DNA from: Pelagibacterales bacterium SAG-MED05
GTDB taxonomy: Bacteria > Pseudomonadota > Alphaproteobacteria > Pelagibacterales > Pelagibacteraceae
Direction of reading: 5' to 3'
Assembly (NCBI GenBank): GCA_014654415.1
Contig: JACWDC010000004.1
Coordinates: 37,375-101,374, forward strand
Length of the DNA: 64,000 nt
The notes under the pieces are model-generated. The model was given only the letters and a program-made list of their open reading frames with translations, did no database searches and was not told the origin of the DNA. The stretch's first letter is position 1. Each line of letters opens with the position of its first letter. Shown in pieces: positions 56,109 through 64,000 of this stretch. A program made the position numbers and the translations under genes.

Positions 56109-57014
56109 TTAAATATTTGAGTAATTCTTTATCCAGTGTTTAGCAATATCTATTCTTTTACAAATCCAAACATCTTTATGTCCCAAAACATAATCTAGAA
56201 ATCTTTCTAAAGATTTTAATCTACCTGGTTTACCAACAATTCTACAATGCAAACCCACGGACATCATTTTTGCATTTATTTCACCTTCTTTATACAAAAC
56301 ATCAAAACTGTCTTTTAAATAATTATAAAATTGATCACCATTGTTGAATCCTTGATTAGTTGCAAACCTCATATCATTGTTATCTAGAGTGTAAGGTACG
56401 ATTAATTGTTTTTTGTTATTTCTTTTTTCAAAATAAGGGAGATCATCACTATAAGAATCACTATCATAAATAAAACCACCTTCATTCATTACCAAGTCCC
56501 TTGTGTTTGGACTACATCTACCTGTGTACCAACCTAATGGTCGTTCACCGAAGATCTTTTTAATAGTTTTAATTGCACGATCCATATGTTTTTTTTCCAC
56601 GGACTTGCTAATATTTTGATAATCAATCCATCTCCATCCATGACAAGCAATTTCGTAATCTGCATCTTTTATTGCTTTGCAAACTTCAGGATTTCTTTCT
56701 AGAGCCATAGCAACGGCAAAAATAGTTAATGGTATTTTCTTTTTTTGAAACAATTCATGTATTCTCCAAAAACCTCTTTTAGAACCATACTCATAAAGAG
56801 ACTCCATGCTTATATGTCGTCCTTTAATTGGTTGAGCTCCAATTATTTCTGATAGAAAAGTTTCTGAATGTTTATCGCCATGTAATATTGAATTTTCAGC
56901 TCCTTCCTCATAATTTAATACAATTTGAAGGGCTAGTTTTGCATTATTTGGCCAAACAACTTTGATTTTTTTTGCACCATAACCAATCATGTCTCTTGGA
57001 TATTTTTTAACCAT
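56109..57014 (-). CDS. puuE: PuuE-type allantoinase
   Basis: A 301-residue polysaccharide-deacetylase-fold protein with the PuuE start YPRDMIGYG, QIVLNYEEGAE and the zinc-type motif HGWRWIDY. PuuE enzymes open the allantoin ring to allantoate and are unrelated to the metal-dependent AllB amidohydrolase. It is the first gene of puuE-alc-allA and is divergent from the csiD-like gene by 21 bases. Confidence 0.92.
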   Translation of the reverse strand: MVKKYPRDMIGYGAKKIKVVWPNNAKLALQIVLNYEEGAENSILHGDKHSETFLSEIIGAQPIKGRHISMESLYEYGSKRGFWRIHELFQKKKIPLTIFAVAMALERNPEVCKAIKDADYEIACHGWRWIDYQNISKSVEKKHMDRAIKTIKKIFGERPLGWYTGRCSPNTRDLVMNEGGFIYDSDSYSDDLPYFEKRNNKKQLIVPYTLDNNDMRFATNQGFNNGDQFYNYLKDSFDVLYKEGEINAKMMSVGLHCRIVGKPGRLKSLERFLDYVLGHKDVWICKRIDIAKHWIKNYSNI

Positions 57015-57024
57015 AACCTATTAT
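56996..57024 (+). promoter_or_regulatory. Candidate promoter of the csiD-like gene
   Basis: TTGGAT (56996-57001), a 17-base spacer and TATTAT (57019-57024) predict transcription near 57031, five bases before the ATG. The -35 box would lie inside the start of the divergent puuE gene, so the two genes may share control. Confidence 0.4.
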
Positions 57025-57035
57025 ACACGTAAATT

Positions 57036-57932
57036 ATGAGCTTTACTATTAATAGTCATGAGAAAACAAACAGAGTTCAAGTCCTTAATATTAAGAACGA
57101 AGATTTAGAAAGATTAGTTTTTCCATTCAAGAAACATACTATTACCTCTCTAGAGTACAAACCTTTCTCGAGATTTACTTTAGCAAAAAGTTTAGACGAA
57201 GTTTTTGAAAATAGATTAGGCAAGACATTAGTAAAAATATTAAATGACAGAGAAACAGGCACAGTTGTTATTAAGCCGGAAATTAGCAATAAAAAATTTG
57301 ATAAAGATTTTCTTGTAAAATTATCTACAGGATTTGCATATTTGGTAGGTAATCCAAATTTTGACTCCATGACAGATAAATATTATGCAAGATTTTATGT
57401 AAAACACCAAGATTCCAGTGACTCATATCTACGAAAAGCCTACACAAATTTAGATCTTCACACTGATGGCACTTATGTAAAAGAAAAGACTGATTGGTTA
57501 ATTATGACTAAAATGGAAGAACAGGGAGTTTCTGGAGGTGAAAGCGTTATTTTACATTTAGATGACTGGGAACATTTAGATGAACTAAGCAACAATCCTG
57601 CGGGACAACAAAATTTTACCTGGGGATCTCCAAAAAGCAAAAACATTGAATACAAAGTTGAACACCCTATATTTAAAAAAGATAAGAACGGTAAACCTAT
57701 TATTTCTTACATAGATCAATTTCCAGAACCAAAAAATATGGAACAAGGTTTGTTTTTACAAAGACTTTCTGATTGTCTCGAAGAAAGTAAAAATAAGATT
57801 GAATTTCCACTGCCGGTAGGTTCAACTATATTCTCTAATAATTATTTTTGGCTTCATGGAAGAAAGCCATTCAAAGAAAACAGCAATTTGAGCCGAGAAT
57901 TGCTAAGAATTAGAGGAACTTTTTTCAATTAA
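57036..57932 (+). CDS. CsiD/glutarate 2-hydroxylase-like Fe(II)/2-oxoglutarate oxygenase
   Basis: A 298-residue protein closely resembling E. coli CsiD (GlaH): LHTDGTYV with metal ligands H142 and D144, GGESVILHLDDWEHLDE, YIDQF, and NNYFWLHGR with the distal ligand H274. CsiD hydroxylates glutarate to L-2-hydroxyglutarate using 2-oxoglutarate and oxygen. The usual partner L-2-hydroxyglutarate oxidase (LhgO) is not adjacent. Instead a TctCBA transporter follows, so glutarate or a similar dicarboxylate import is a reasonable guess. The family is clear; the substrate here is not proven. Confidence 0.85.
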   Translation: MSFTINSHEKTNRVQVLNIKNEDLERLVFPFKKHTITSLEYKPFSRFTLAKSLDEVFENRLGKTLVKILNDRETGTVVIKPEISNKKFDKDFLVKLSTGFAYLVGNPNFDSMTDKYYARFYVKHQDSSDSYLRKAYTNLDLHTDGTYVKEKTDWLIMTKMEEQGVSGGESVILHLDDWEHLDELSNNPAGQQNFTWGSPKSKNIEYKVEHPIFKKDKNGKPIISYIDQFPEPKNMEQGLFLQRLSDCLEESKNKIEFPLPVGSTIFSNNYFWLHGRKPFKENSNLSRELLRIRGTFFN

Positions 57933-57938
57933 GACTAG

Positions 57939-57967
57939 TTGACTCTGATCTGTCATTCATTTTTAAT
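57939..57967 (+). promoter_or_regulatory. Promoter of tctCBA
   Basis: TTGACT (57939-57944), a 17-base spacer and TTTAAT (57962-57967) predict a start near 57974. The leader carries TTAATTAATTAACAGAGG before the ATG at 58004, almost the same as the livK leader. The strong ribosome site suits an abundant binding protein. Confidence 0.6.
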
Positions 57968-58003
57968 AACCCTTTAATTAATTAATTAACAGAGGAAAAT
58001 AAT

Positions 58004-58984
58004 ATGTTTAATAATTTGAAAAAATTAATTAGCTTAGTTTTTGCTACTGTTCTTTTAACTTCAATCTCATCAACCAGTTTTGCAATCGATAAGTTACACT
58101 TCATTATCGGCGGTGGTGCTGGTGGTGGTTGGGATGGAACTGCTAGAGGAACTGGAGAAGCTTTAACAAAAGCTGGTTTTCTAAAAAGTGCTTCATTTGA
58201 AAATATGTCAGGTGGTGGTGGAGGAAAAGCTCTATCTTACATAATTAATTCGAAGCCAGAAGGAACTGTGTTAGTTCAATCAACTCCTTTAGTTTTAAGA
58301 TCAATCACAAGACACAAAGGTTACGTAGCTGGAGCTGGAGTTTTATCTTATAAAGATGTTAAACCGATTGCAGGTGTAATTGGTGACTACGGCGCAATAG
58401 CTGTAGCTAAAAACTCGCCTTACAAAACATTTAAAGATGTAGTGGATGCTTACAATGCAAATCCTAAGTCAATTAAAATGGCTGGTGGTTCTGTAAGAGG
58501 AAGTATGGATCATTTAATTGGAGCGCTTGCATTTAAAAAAGCGGGTGCTGATGCAAATAAAGTTGTTTACGTTCCTTACGATGCTGGTGGAAAAGCTTTA
58601 GCTGGACTTTTATCTGGTGAGACTCAAATTCTTTCAACTGGTTTGGGAGAAGTTATGGGAGCAAGAGACCAAGTAAGAATTATTGGTATTACTGCACCTA
58701 GCAGAGTCGGCGATGCCCCAGAAGTTCCTACACTTAAAGAACAAGGATTTGATGTTCAGTTTGTTAACTGGAGAGGATTCTTTGCCCCTAAAAGCATGAG
58801 TTCAGGTGATGTTAAGAAGATTGCTAAAATGTTAGGTGATGTTCAAAAAACACCAGAGTGGGAGACAGTAAGAAAAAGAAATGCTTGGGTTAATATTTAC
58901 AATCCAGGAAGAAAATTTGACAGTTTCTTAAAAAAACAAACAAAAGAAATGACAAATTTAATGAAAGAACTAGGAGTAATTTAG
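58004..58984 (+). CDS. tctC: TctC-type periplasmic binding protein of a tripartite tricarboxylate transporter
   Basis: A 326-residue Bug/TctC protein with a Sec signal (cut near residue 27). The mature start LHFIIGGGAGGGWDGTARG and a central GALAFKKAGADANKVVYVPYDAGGKAL-type region (about 185-210) match the family. It captures a carboxylate for TctAB. It follows the csiD-like gene by 71 bases with its own promoter. The ligand is not readable from sequence. Confidence 0.92.
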   Translation: MFNNLKKLISLVFATVLLTSISSTSFAIDKLHFIIGGGAGGGWDGTARGTGEALTKAGFLKSASFENMSGGGGGKALSYIINSKPEGTVLVQSTPLVLRSITRHKGYVAGAGVLSYKDVKPIAGVIGDYGAIAVAKNSPYKTFKDVVDAYNANPKSIKMAGGSVRGSMDHLIGALAFKKAGADANKVVYVPYDAGGKALAGLLSGETQILSTGLGEVMGARDQVRIIGITAPSRVGDAPEVPTLKEQGFDVQFVNWRGFFAPKSMSSGDVKKIAKMLGDVQKTPEWETVRKRNAWVNIYNPGRKFDSFLKKQTKEMTNLMKELGVI

Positions 58985-59019
58985 TTTAACTAAATACTTT
59001 AAAACTTATAGGGAGAGCA

Positions 59020-59490
59020 GTGAAAATTAACTCAGTAAAAATTATCTCACTGCTCTTCTTTATTTTATCAGCCTTTTATTTATACACAGCATATCAAATA
59101 CAAGTTTTTTCCTTCGATGAAGATGCTCCTTTTAATGCCAAAACTTTTCCAATTTATTTAGGTTATACAGGAATGTTTTTTGCTGGATTGAAAATAGTTT
59201 TGCCAGATCGTAAGCCTATAAAAGTAGATCCTACAAATTTAGAATTTAAAAAAACTATCTTATTAGTAATAACTATAATAATCTATGGAGCAACTATACT
59301 TAAAGTTGGTTTCTTCTTATCTACATCTTTATTTTTAGTTTTTTCTTATTATTTTTTAGGAGAGAGAAGATGGAAATACATTATAATTTTTTCTTTTCCG
59401 TTCGTAGGAATATTTATGTATTTACTTCATGGAGTATTACAAGTTTATCTTAGAGACCCACTATTAAAATATATTGGAATTATGGGATGA
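59020..59490 (+). CDS. tctB: TctB small membrane subunit
   Basis: A 156-residue membrane protein with four hydrophobic segments (about 5-25, 42-60, 84-102 and 118-145). It matches the poorly conserved TctB family by size, topology and position between tctC and tctA. The start is GTG, with AGGGAGAG upstream. It overlaps tctA by 4 bases. Confidence 0.85.
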   Translation: MKINSVKIISLLFFILSAFYLYTAYQIQVFSFDEDAPFNAKTFPIYLGYTGMFFAGLKIVLPDRKPIKVDPTNLEFKKTILLVITIIIYGATILKVGFFLSTSLFLVFSYYFLGERRWKYIIIFSFPFVGIFMYLLHGVLQVYLRDPLLKYIGIMG

Positions 59491-60989
59491 TAGAAGGAAT
59501 CTTAATTGGAATAAAAACTGCTTTATCTTTTCAAAACCTACTAATGGTAATGATTGGTTGCTTTGCAGGAACCATTATTGGAATGCTTCCAGGTCTAGGC
59601 CCAATGACGGCAATAGCATTAATGATACCCATCACCTATGGTTTTGACCCAGCTACAGGTTTAATTCTAATGGCAGGCGTTTATTATGGAGCAGTCTTTG
59701 GCGGATCAACTTCATCTATTTTAATTAATGCACCCGGTGTCCCTGGGACAGTCGCAACTTCATTTGATGGTTACCCTATGGCTCAACAAGGTAAAGCCGG
59801 TAAAGCTCTAGCCATAGCAGCTTATAGTTCTTTTGCAGGAGGAACCATTGCAGCAATATTTTTACTAATTGCTGCTCCAAGTTTATCTAAAGTAAGTTTA
59901 TCTTTTAGATCTCCAGATTATTTTGGTTTGATGATTTTAGGTTTAACAGCAGTTGCAGCATTTTCATCAAAAGGCAATTTTTTAAAAGCTATGATGATGT
60001 GTGTTTTTGGTTTGATGCTGGCATCTGTAGGTCAAGATACTTTATCAGATATTCCAAGATTTACTTTTAATACCATGAATTTATCAGATGGAATTAGCTT
60101 CGTTTTAGTAGTTATGGCTACATTTGCTATGAGCGAGGCTTTGACAATAATTCTTAAAGGAAACGATCCAGCAAAAGCAGCTAAACAAATTTCTTTAACA
60201 GAATTAGGTTCTATAAAACTTGATAAGAATGAGACTAAAAAAATGGTTAAAACAATTCCAAGATCATCTATTCTAGGTTTTATAGTGGGAGTTTTGCCTG
60301 GAGCTGGAGCTACTATTGCATCTTTTTTAGCTTATGGAATGGAAAGAAATTTTGTAGATGAAGAAGAAAAACAAAAATTTGGTAAAGGCAGTGTCCAAGG
60401 ACTATCAGCACCAGAGACCGCAAATAATGCAGCATGTTCAGGAGCTTTTGTTCCTTTATTAACTTTAGGAATACCAGGAAGCGGAACAACGGCAGTAATG
60501 TTGGGAGCTTTATTAGGATTTGGTATTCAACCTGGCCCAAGACTTTATGAAACTAATCCTGAAATTTTTTGGTCAGTTATAATGTCAATGTATATAGGAA
60601 TGGTAGTTTTGCTAATACTAAACCTTCCTTTAATTCCTTACATTGCAAGAATACTTGCTGTTCCAAGAACCTTTTTAATTCCAATGATTTTATTTTTTTC
60701 AGTTACTGGAATTTATTTAATGTCATTTAACAATTTTGATATTTTTTTAATGATTGGGATTGCTGTCGTAGCAACTATTCTACGGCTTTATGATTTTCCA
60801 ATGCCTCCGCTTATTCTTGCTTTTGTTCTTGGAGGATTAATGGAAGAGAATCTTCGAAGGTCTCTTTTAATTAGTGACGGATCATGGTCATTTTTGTGGA
60901 ATAGACCACTTACAGTTGTAATTATGCTTGTTATTATACTCATCATTTTATGGCAAATTTACTCAGGTTTTATAAAGAAAAAAGTGTGA
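59487..60989 (+). CDS. tctA: TctA large membrane subunit
   Basis: A 500-residue permease with about twelve hydrophobic segments and the TctA signatures GMLPGLGPMTAIALMIPITYG and GGSTSSILINAPGVPG near the N-terminus, and LTLGIPGSGTTAVMLGALLG in the middle. It is the main translocation subunit. It overlaps tctB (ATGATAG). Confidence 0.95.
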   Translation: MIEGILIGIKTALSFQNLLMVMIGCFAGTIIGMLPGLGPMTAIALMIPITYGFDPATGLILMAGVYYGAVFGGSTSSILINAPGVPGTVATSFDGYPMAQQGKAGKALAIAAYSSFAGGTIAAIFLLIAAPSLSKVSLSFRSPDYFGLMILGLTAVAAFSSKGNFLKAMMMCVFGLMLASVGQDTLSDIPRFTFNTMNLSDGISFVLVVMATFAMSEALTIILKGNDPAKAAKQISLTELGSIKLDKNETKKMVKTIPRSSILGFIVGVLPGAGATIASFLAYGMERNFVDEEEKQKFGKGSVQGLSAPETANNAACSGAFVPLLTLGIPGSGTTAVMLGALLGFGIQPGPRLYETNPEIFWSVIMSMYIGMVVLLILNLPLIPYIARILAVPRTFLIPMILFFSVTGIYLMSFNNFDIFLMIGIAVVATILRLYDFPMPPLILAFVLGGLMEENLRRSLLISDGSWSFLWNRPLTVVIMLVIILIILWQIYSGFIKKKV

Positions 60990-61119
60990 CATTTTTTCAA
61001 CACCATAAAAAGAAAGATCTTACATTAGTTGATTAACCTTAATTTCCTTGGTTATTTCAAGGATAAAGTGTTAAGAATCCACCTTAAGTAGATATATATA
61101 TTTAATTTAAAGGAAAATT

Positions 61120-61758
61120 ATGAAAAAAATTATTGCAATACTAACACCTTTATTTTTACTTGTTTCAATTACAGCTAAAGCTGAGGTTGGAATGGGAATA
61201 TCAGGCGCACTGCACAGCTTTGATGCTTCTGGTACTGAAACTACAAGATCTAGTTTACAGAAAAATAGCGGCAGTCATACACACGATGTTATGGTTCCTG
61301 AACTTTTTGTTGAAGCGATTGGCGACAATGGATTTGCTCTAGGATTTAGTTTTATCCCATCTAGAGAAATGGGAAGTAAATCAAGAACTGACTCGAACGA
61401 CGATGGAGACAGCGGAACGTATACAGCAAAAGCAGAGTTATCAAATGTAGCTAAAGTTTACGCTGATATACCTCTAGGAAGTTACCCAGTTTATGTTCAT
61501 TTAGGCATTCAAAACGTAACATTGAAGACGCTTGAATCATTAAACTCTGGTACAACTTATCCAGATGAAGATTTAATGGGAATAACTTACGGAATAGGTC
61601 ACAAGGGTGATTTGCCTTTTGGTGACAGCTTATATTATAAACTAGAAGTATCGCATACTGAGTTTGACACTTATAGTCACTCTGTTTCTACAGGAAACAA
61701 ACTTGTAGCAGATTTTGACGATACAGCTGGTAGAATTTCTATAGGATATAAATTTTAA
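61120..61758 (+). CDS. Small beta-barrel-like exported protein
   Basis: A 212-residue protein with a Sec signal (cut near residue 21, TAKAEVG). The mature part has alternating polar/hydrophobic strands, GVGMGISGALHSF-like at the start and a terminal RISIGYKF ending in phenylalanine, the pattern of outer-membrane beta barrels. I cannot name a family. It has a strong AAAGGAAAATT ribosome site and its own bidirectional terminator, so it is a single-gene unit. A TCCTTG/CAAGGA hairpin (61045-61063) lies in its leader region. Confidence 0.65.
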   Translation: MKKIIAILTPLFLLVSITAKAEVGMGISGALHSFDASGTETTRSSLQKNSGSHTHDVMVPELFVEAIGDNGFALGFSFIPSREMGSKSRTDSNDDGDSGTYTAKAELSNVAKVYADIPLGSYPVYVHLGIQNVTLKTLESLNSGTTYPDEDLMGITYGIGHKGDLPFGDSLYYKLEVSHTEFDTYSHSVSTGNKLVADFDDTAGRISIGYKF

Positions 61759-61782
61759 TTAATTAAAAATTAAAAAAAAATT

Positions 61783-61813
61783 AAACCCGCAAATTTATTT
61801 GCGGGTTTTTTTT
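61783..61813. terminator. Bidirectional terminator between the barrel protein and doxX
   Basis: AAACCCGCAAA (61783-61793) pairs perfectly with TTTGCGGGTTT (61798-61808), with a 4-base loop and T's to 61813 on the plus strand. A T-rich run also follows on the minus strand. It ends both converging genes. Confidence 0.9.
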
Positions 61814-61814
61814 G

Positions 61815-62201
61815 TCACAATCTTACGTATTTCTTTTTTCTATCAATCGACCACTCTCTCGGTCCATGAACAGCTATAAACAAGAAACCTCCAGCTAAAG
61901 CAAAGTTTTTAAAAAAGGCAATCGTTTGCATTTGATTAGCGAAATCTAAATGAAAAACCACAGCCGTAACTATAGAGAATATTGCTAATATTATTGCTGA
62001 TACTTGAGCTTGATAACCAATTATTATTAAAATAGGAAAAATAATTTCTAAAGCAATTGTTGGCCCTAATAAAAATCCAGGTACACCATACCCCTCCATC
62101 CATACAACAGTATTTCCGTAATTAAAAACCTTATTGTATCCTGACAGTAAAAAGATTGAAGAAATAAAGATTCTACCTATAAGGTCAAAAAAATTGGCCA
62201 T
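61815..62201 (-). CDS. DoxX-family membrane protein
   Basis: A 128-residue protein with four hydrophobic segments. The start ANFFDLIGRIFISSIFLLSGYNKV matches the DoxX/YphA family, quinone-associated or thiosulfate-linked membrane proteins of varied role. It stops in the shared terminator. Function in this organism is unknown. Confidence 0.8.
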   Translation of the reverse strand: MANFFDLIGRIFISSIFLLSGYNKVFNYGNTVVWMEGYGVPGFLLGPTIALEIIFPILIIIGYQAQVSAIILAIFSIVTAVVFHLDFANQMQTIAFFKNFALAGGFLFIAVHGPREWSIDRKKKYVRL

Positions 62202-62252
62202 AAATTATTTAATCCTATAGTAAAACTAAAGTCAAAAACAAGATAGTTTAAA

Positions 62253-63332
62253 TTAGGTTTTTTTTTCTATGATTCTTAGCATTAATGGAACAATAAATAG
62301 TATCATTAATAACCTGATTATATGGTGAAAAGATACAAATTCTGGATCAAGATCAAAAAAGATTGCTATAACTGCTACTTCATAAATACCACCAGGGCAG
62401 AAAGAGAGAAGAAGAGTAAAGAAATTTTTATCAATAATTAAGCTTGCAGTAAAAGCAGCTAGCAAACCCAAGACAACTAGTAAAAATGTTGCAACAAAAC
62501 TGTGTACAGCATTACGAGCTATTTCACCAAAAGTTTTGTCAGCAAATCGACATCCGACCGAAGCTCCAAGAATAAGCAAACAGTAATCAATTATATTTGG
62601 TGGAAATTGATAAACAGCAATTTCTGAAATCTGTAAAAACCCACTAGCAAATAGAGTTCCAGACAATAAAGCTGCTGGAATTCTAAATTTATCAAAAACA
62701 ATAATTAAAATAATTGACGATACGATTAGCAGAATTAAGTGAAAAATATTTTGATCTTCGATTACTTCTTTAGTAATTTTGACGCTCTCAACATCATAAA
62801 AGCTATTAACGATAAATGGAAAAATGGTAATAATTATTATTAATCTAATTAAATGAGAAGTAGCTACCTGACTCAAATCAGACTTTTCGTCTTCAGCTAA
62901 AATCATTAAAGGACCCAAAGCTCCGGGTGCAGCAGAAAAAATTGAAGTTTTCTTATCATACTTAGAGAATATTTGGAGATATCTTGAAACAATTAATACA
63001 CTAAGAACAATGTAAACAAGCATTATCAGGGAGGTCCAAGCCCATTGATGTATTTGAGAAAATAAACTTTTATCAATGTAATTACCTATATAGAGACCCA
63101 ATAAAATTAATATTGAAGAAAGCACTAATTTAGGCATTTTTGTTTTTAAACCCATTAATGAAGCAACAGATGTAATCAGCATTGGACCTAAAAACCAAGC
63201 AAGTGGAATGTTAAAGAACTCAGCAACAATTGCGCTAGGAATAGATATTACAATTACTGAAGCAAATTCTTTAGAGAATATTAGTTTAAAATTTTCTTTA
63301 TTAAAGGGTATAGCTTGGTTATTCTGCATCAT
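62253..63332 (-). CDS. AbrB-family (ammonia monooxygenase-like) membrane protein
   Basis: A 359-residue protein with about ten hydrophobic segments in two halves, each with a conserved GP/GASVG region (FLGPMLITSVASL early; GASVGCRFADKTF and CPGGIYEVAVIAIFF late). It matches the AbrB/PF05145 family, once named putative ammonia monooxygenase. No such activity has been shown for it, and it resembles a transporter. The start ATG is two bases from the divergent proC start. Confidence 0.78.
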   Translation of the reverse strand: MMQNNQAIPFNKENFKLIFSKEFASVIVISIPSAIVAEFFNIPLAWFLGPMLITSVASLMGLKTKMPKLVLSSILILLGLYIGNYIDKSLFSQIHQWAWTSLIMLVYIVLSVLIVSRYLQIFSKYDKKTSIFSAAPGALGPLMILAEDEKSDLSQVATSHLIRLIIIITIFPFIVNSFYDVESVKITKEVIEDQNIFHLILLIVSSIILIIVFDKFRIPAALLSGTLFASGFLQISEIAVYQFPPNIIDYCLLILGASVGCRFADKTFGEIARNAVHSFVATFLLVVLGLLAAFTASLIIDKNFFTLLLSFCPGGIYEVAVIAIFFDLDPEFVSFHHIIRLLMILFIVPLMLRIIEKKT

Positions 63333-63334
63333 TC

Positions 63335-64000
63335 ATGATTTTAGGTTTTTTAGGAACGGGACGCATTACATCTTCAGTTATTGAAGGTATTTTCAAGTCT
63401 AAATTAAGAATCAAAAAAATTTATATCTCCCCTCGCAACAAAACAATAGCAAAAAAATTGACCAAAAGATTTAAAAAAGTAACTATTTCAAGGAACAATC
63501 AACAATTAATTGATAAATCGAACTGGGTATTTTTGGCCGTTACTCCAAAGGTCGGAGATAAAATTTTGAAAAAACTTAATTTTAAAAAAAATCAAAAAAT
63601 TGTAAGCTTTATTTCTTCAATAAATTTAGCTCAGCTAAAAAAATTTATTGGTAAAAAAGCTAAAATTATAAGAGCTATTCCACTTCCTCCCATTTCAATT
63701 CGAAAAGGTCCTGTACCTATATGTCCTCCCGATAAACAAGTAAAAAGTTTTTTCAATCAATTAGGTACAACAGTTGAAATAAAAAATGAAAAATCATCTA
63801 TAAATTTCTGGGCAACTTCAGGTATGATGGCGCCTTTTTATGAACTATTAAAAGTATTGTCTGATTGGTTAGTTAAAAAAGGAATTAAAAGAAATGAAGC
63901 TCAAAAATACATTACCTCACTTTTTGTAGCGTTATCAGAGGATTCAAAAATTAATTCAAAAAAAGATTTGAAATATTTAGTCAAAGATTCTCAAACGCCA
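63335..64000 (+). CDS. proC: Pyrroline-5-carboxylate reductase-like protein, truncated by the window end
   Basis: The frame runs 222 residues to the window edge with no stop. It begins MILGFLGTGRITSSVIEGIF, the NAD(P)-binding start of ProC, and has AIPLPPISI where typical enzymes have a PNTP-like motif, and FFNQLGTTVEI. ProC makes proline from pyrroline-5-carboxylate. The missing part would be about 40-50 residues of the C-terminal dimerisation domain. The family is clear; the modified PNTP segment leaves a related reductase possible. Confidence 0.8.
   Translation, partial: MILGFLGTGRITSSVIEGIFKSKLRIKKIYISPRNKTIAKKLTKRFKKVTISRNNQQLIDKSNWVFLAVTPKVGDKILKKLNFKKNQKIVSFISSINLAQLKKFIGKKAKIIRAIPLPPISIRKGPVPICPPDKQVKSFFNQLGTTVEIKNEKSSINFWATSGMMAPFYELLKVLSDWLVKKGIKRNEAQKYITSLFVALSEDSKINSKKDLKYLVKDSQTP

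Overview
The window looks like a piece of a SAR11-clade alphaproteobacterium (Candidatus Pelagibacter or a close relative). The base composition is very AT-rich, gaps between genes are tiny or negative, and proteins are rich in lysine and isoleucine. The gene content also fits: demethylation of glycine-betaine breakdown products, many small-solute transporters, and tandem SAM-II/SAM-V riboswitches in front of metY. The species call is an inference from gene content; no rRNA gene is present. I saw no tRNA, CRISPR array, insertion sequence or prophage.

Left end (1-4457): the start of a membrane protein on the minus strand, then a tightly coupled four-gene phosphonate operon. It encodes a nucleotidyltransferase-PEP mutase fusion, phosphonopyruvate decarboxylase, an iron-type alcohol dehydrogenase and an APS-kinase-like protein. 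A perfect inverted repeat lies just before it. This operon is lower in GC than the housekeeping genes beside it and is the most unusual system here.

4441-20874 is housekeeping: an Mrp-type ATPase, hflK-hflC-DUF2065-degP, miaA, the branched-chain amino acid genes ilvB-ilvH-ilvC and leuA, then the cell-shape genes mreBCD-mrdA-rodA and a bactofilin.

20920-27003 holds a D-amino-acid-dehydrogenase-like gene with a DMT transporter and a 2-hydroxyacid dehydrogenase, two tandem paralogous lipoproteins, a rhodanese, and metY with two stacked SAM riboswitches. A scar of the metY 3' end lies on the far side of the rhodanese gene.

27108-40835 is a methylated-glycine catabolism block: heterotetrameric sarcosine oxidase (soxBDAG), transporters, ETF-quinone oxidoreductase, etfA, etfB and a dimethylglycine dehydrogenase. 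Together these take dimethylglycine to sarcosine to glycine and pass electrons to quinone.

41305-46852 is mixed, with a sulfur and redox flavour: a 39-residue cysteine-rich metallothionein-like protein, cysE, two MsrB proteins (one cytoplasmic, one exported), CcdA, glutaredoxin, ribokinase and small transport proteins.

46934-60989 is nutrient uptake and nitrogen or carbon salvage: a Liv-type ABC operon with an extra small membrane protein and azlCD; an NCS1 permease facing an allantoin-degradation operon (puuE, alc, allA); then a CsiD/glutarate-hydroxylase-like gene followed by a TctCBA tripartite transporter. The right end has a small beta-barrel-like protein, a DoxX protein, an AbrB-family membrane protein and a truncated proC.

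Several first genes of transcription units have no Shine-Dalgarno sequence. Instead they have a -10-like box 5-10 bases before the start codon, which suggests leaderless or nearly leaderless mRNAs. Highly expressed transport operons and many internal genes do have a Shine-Dalgarno sequence.
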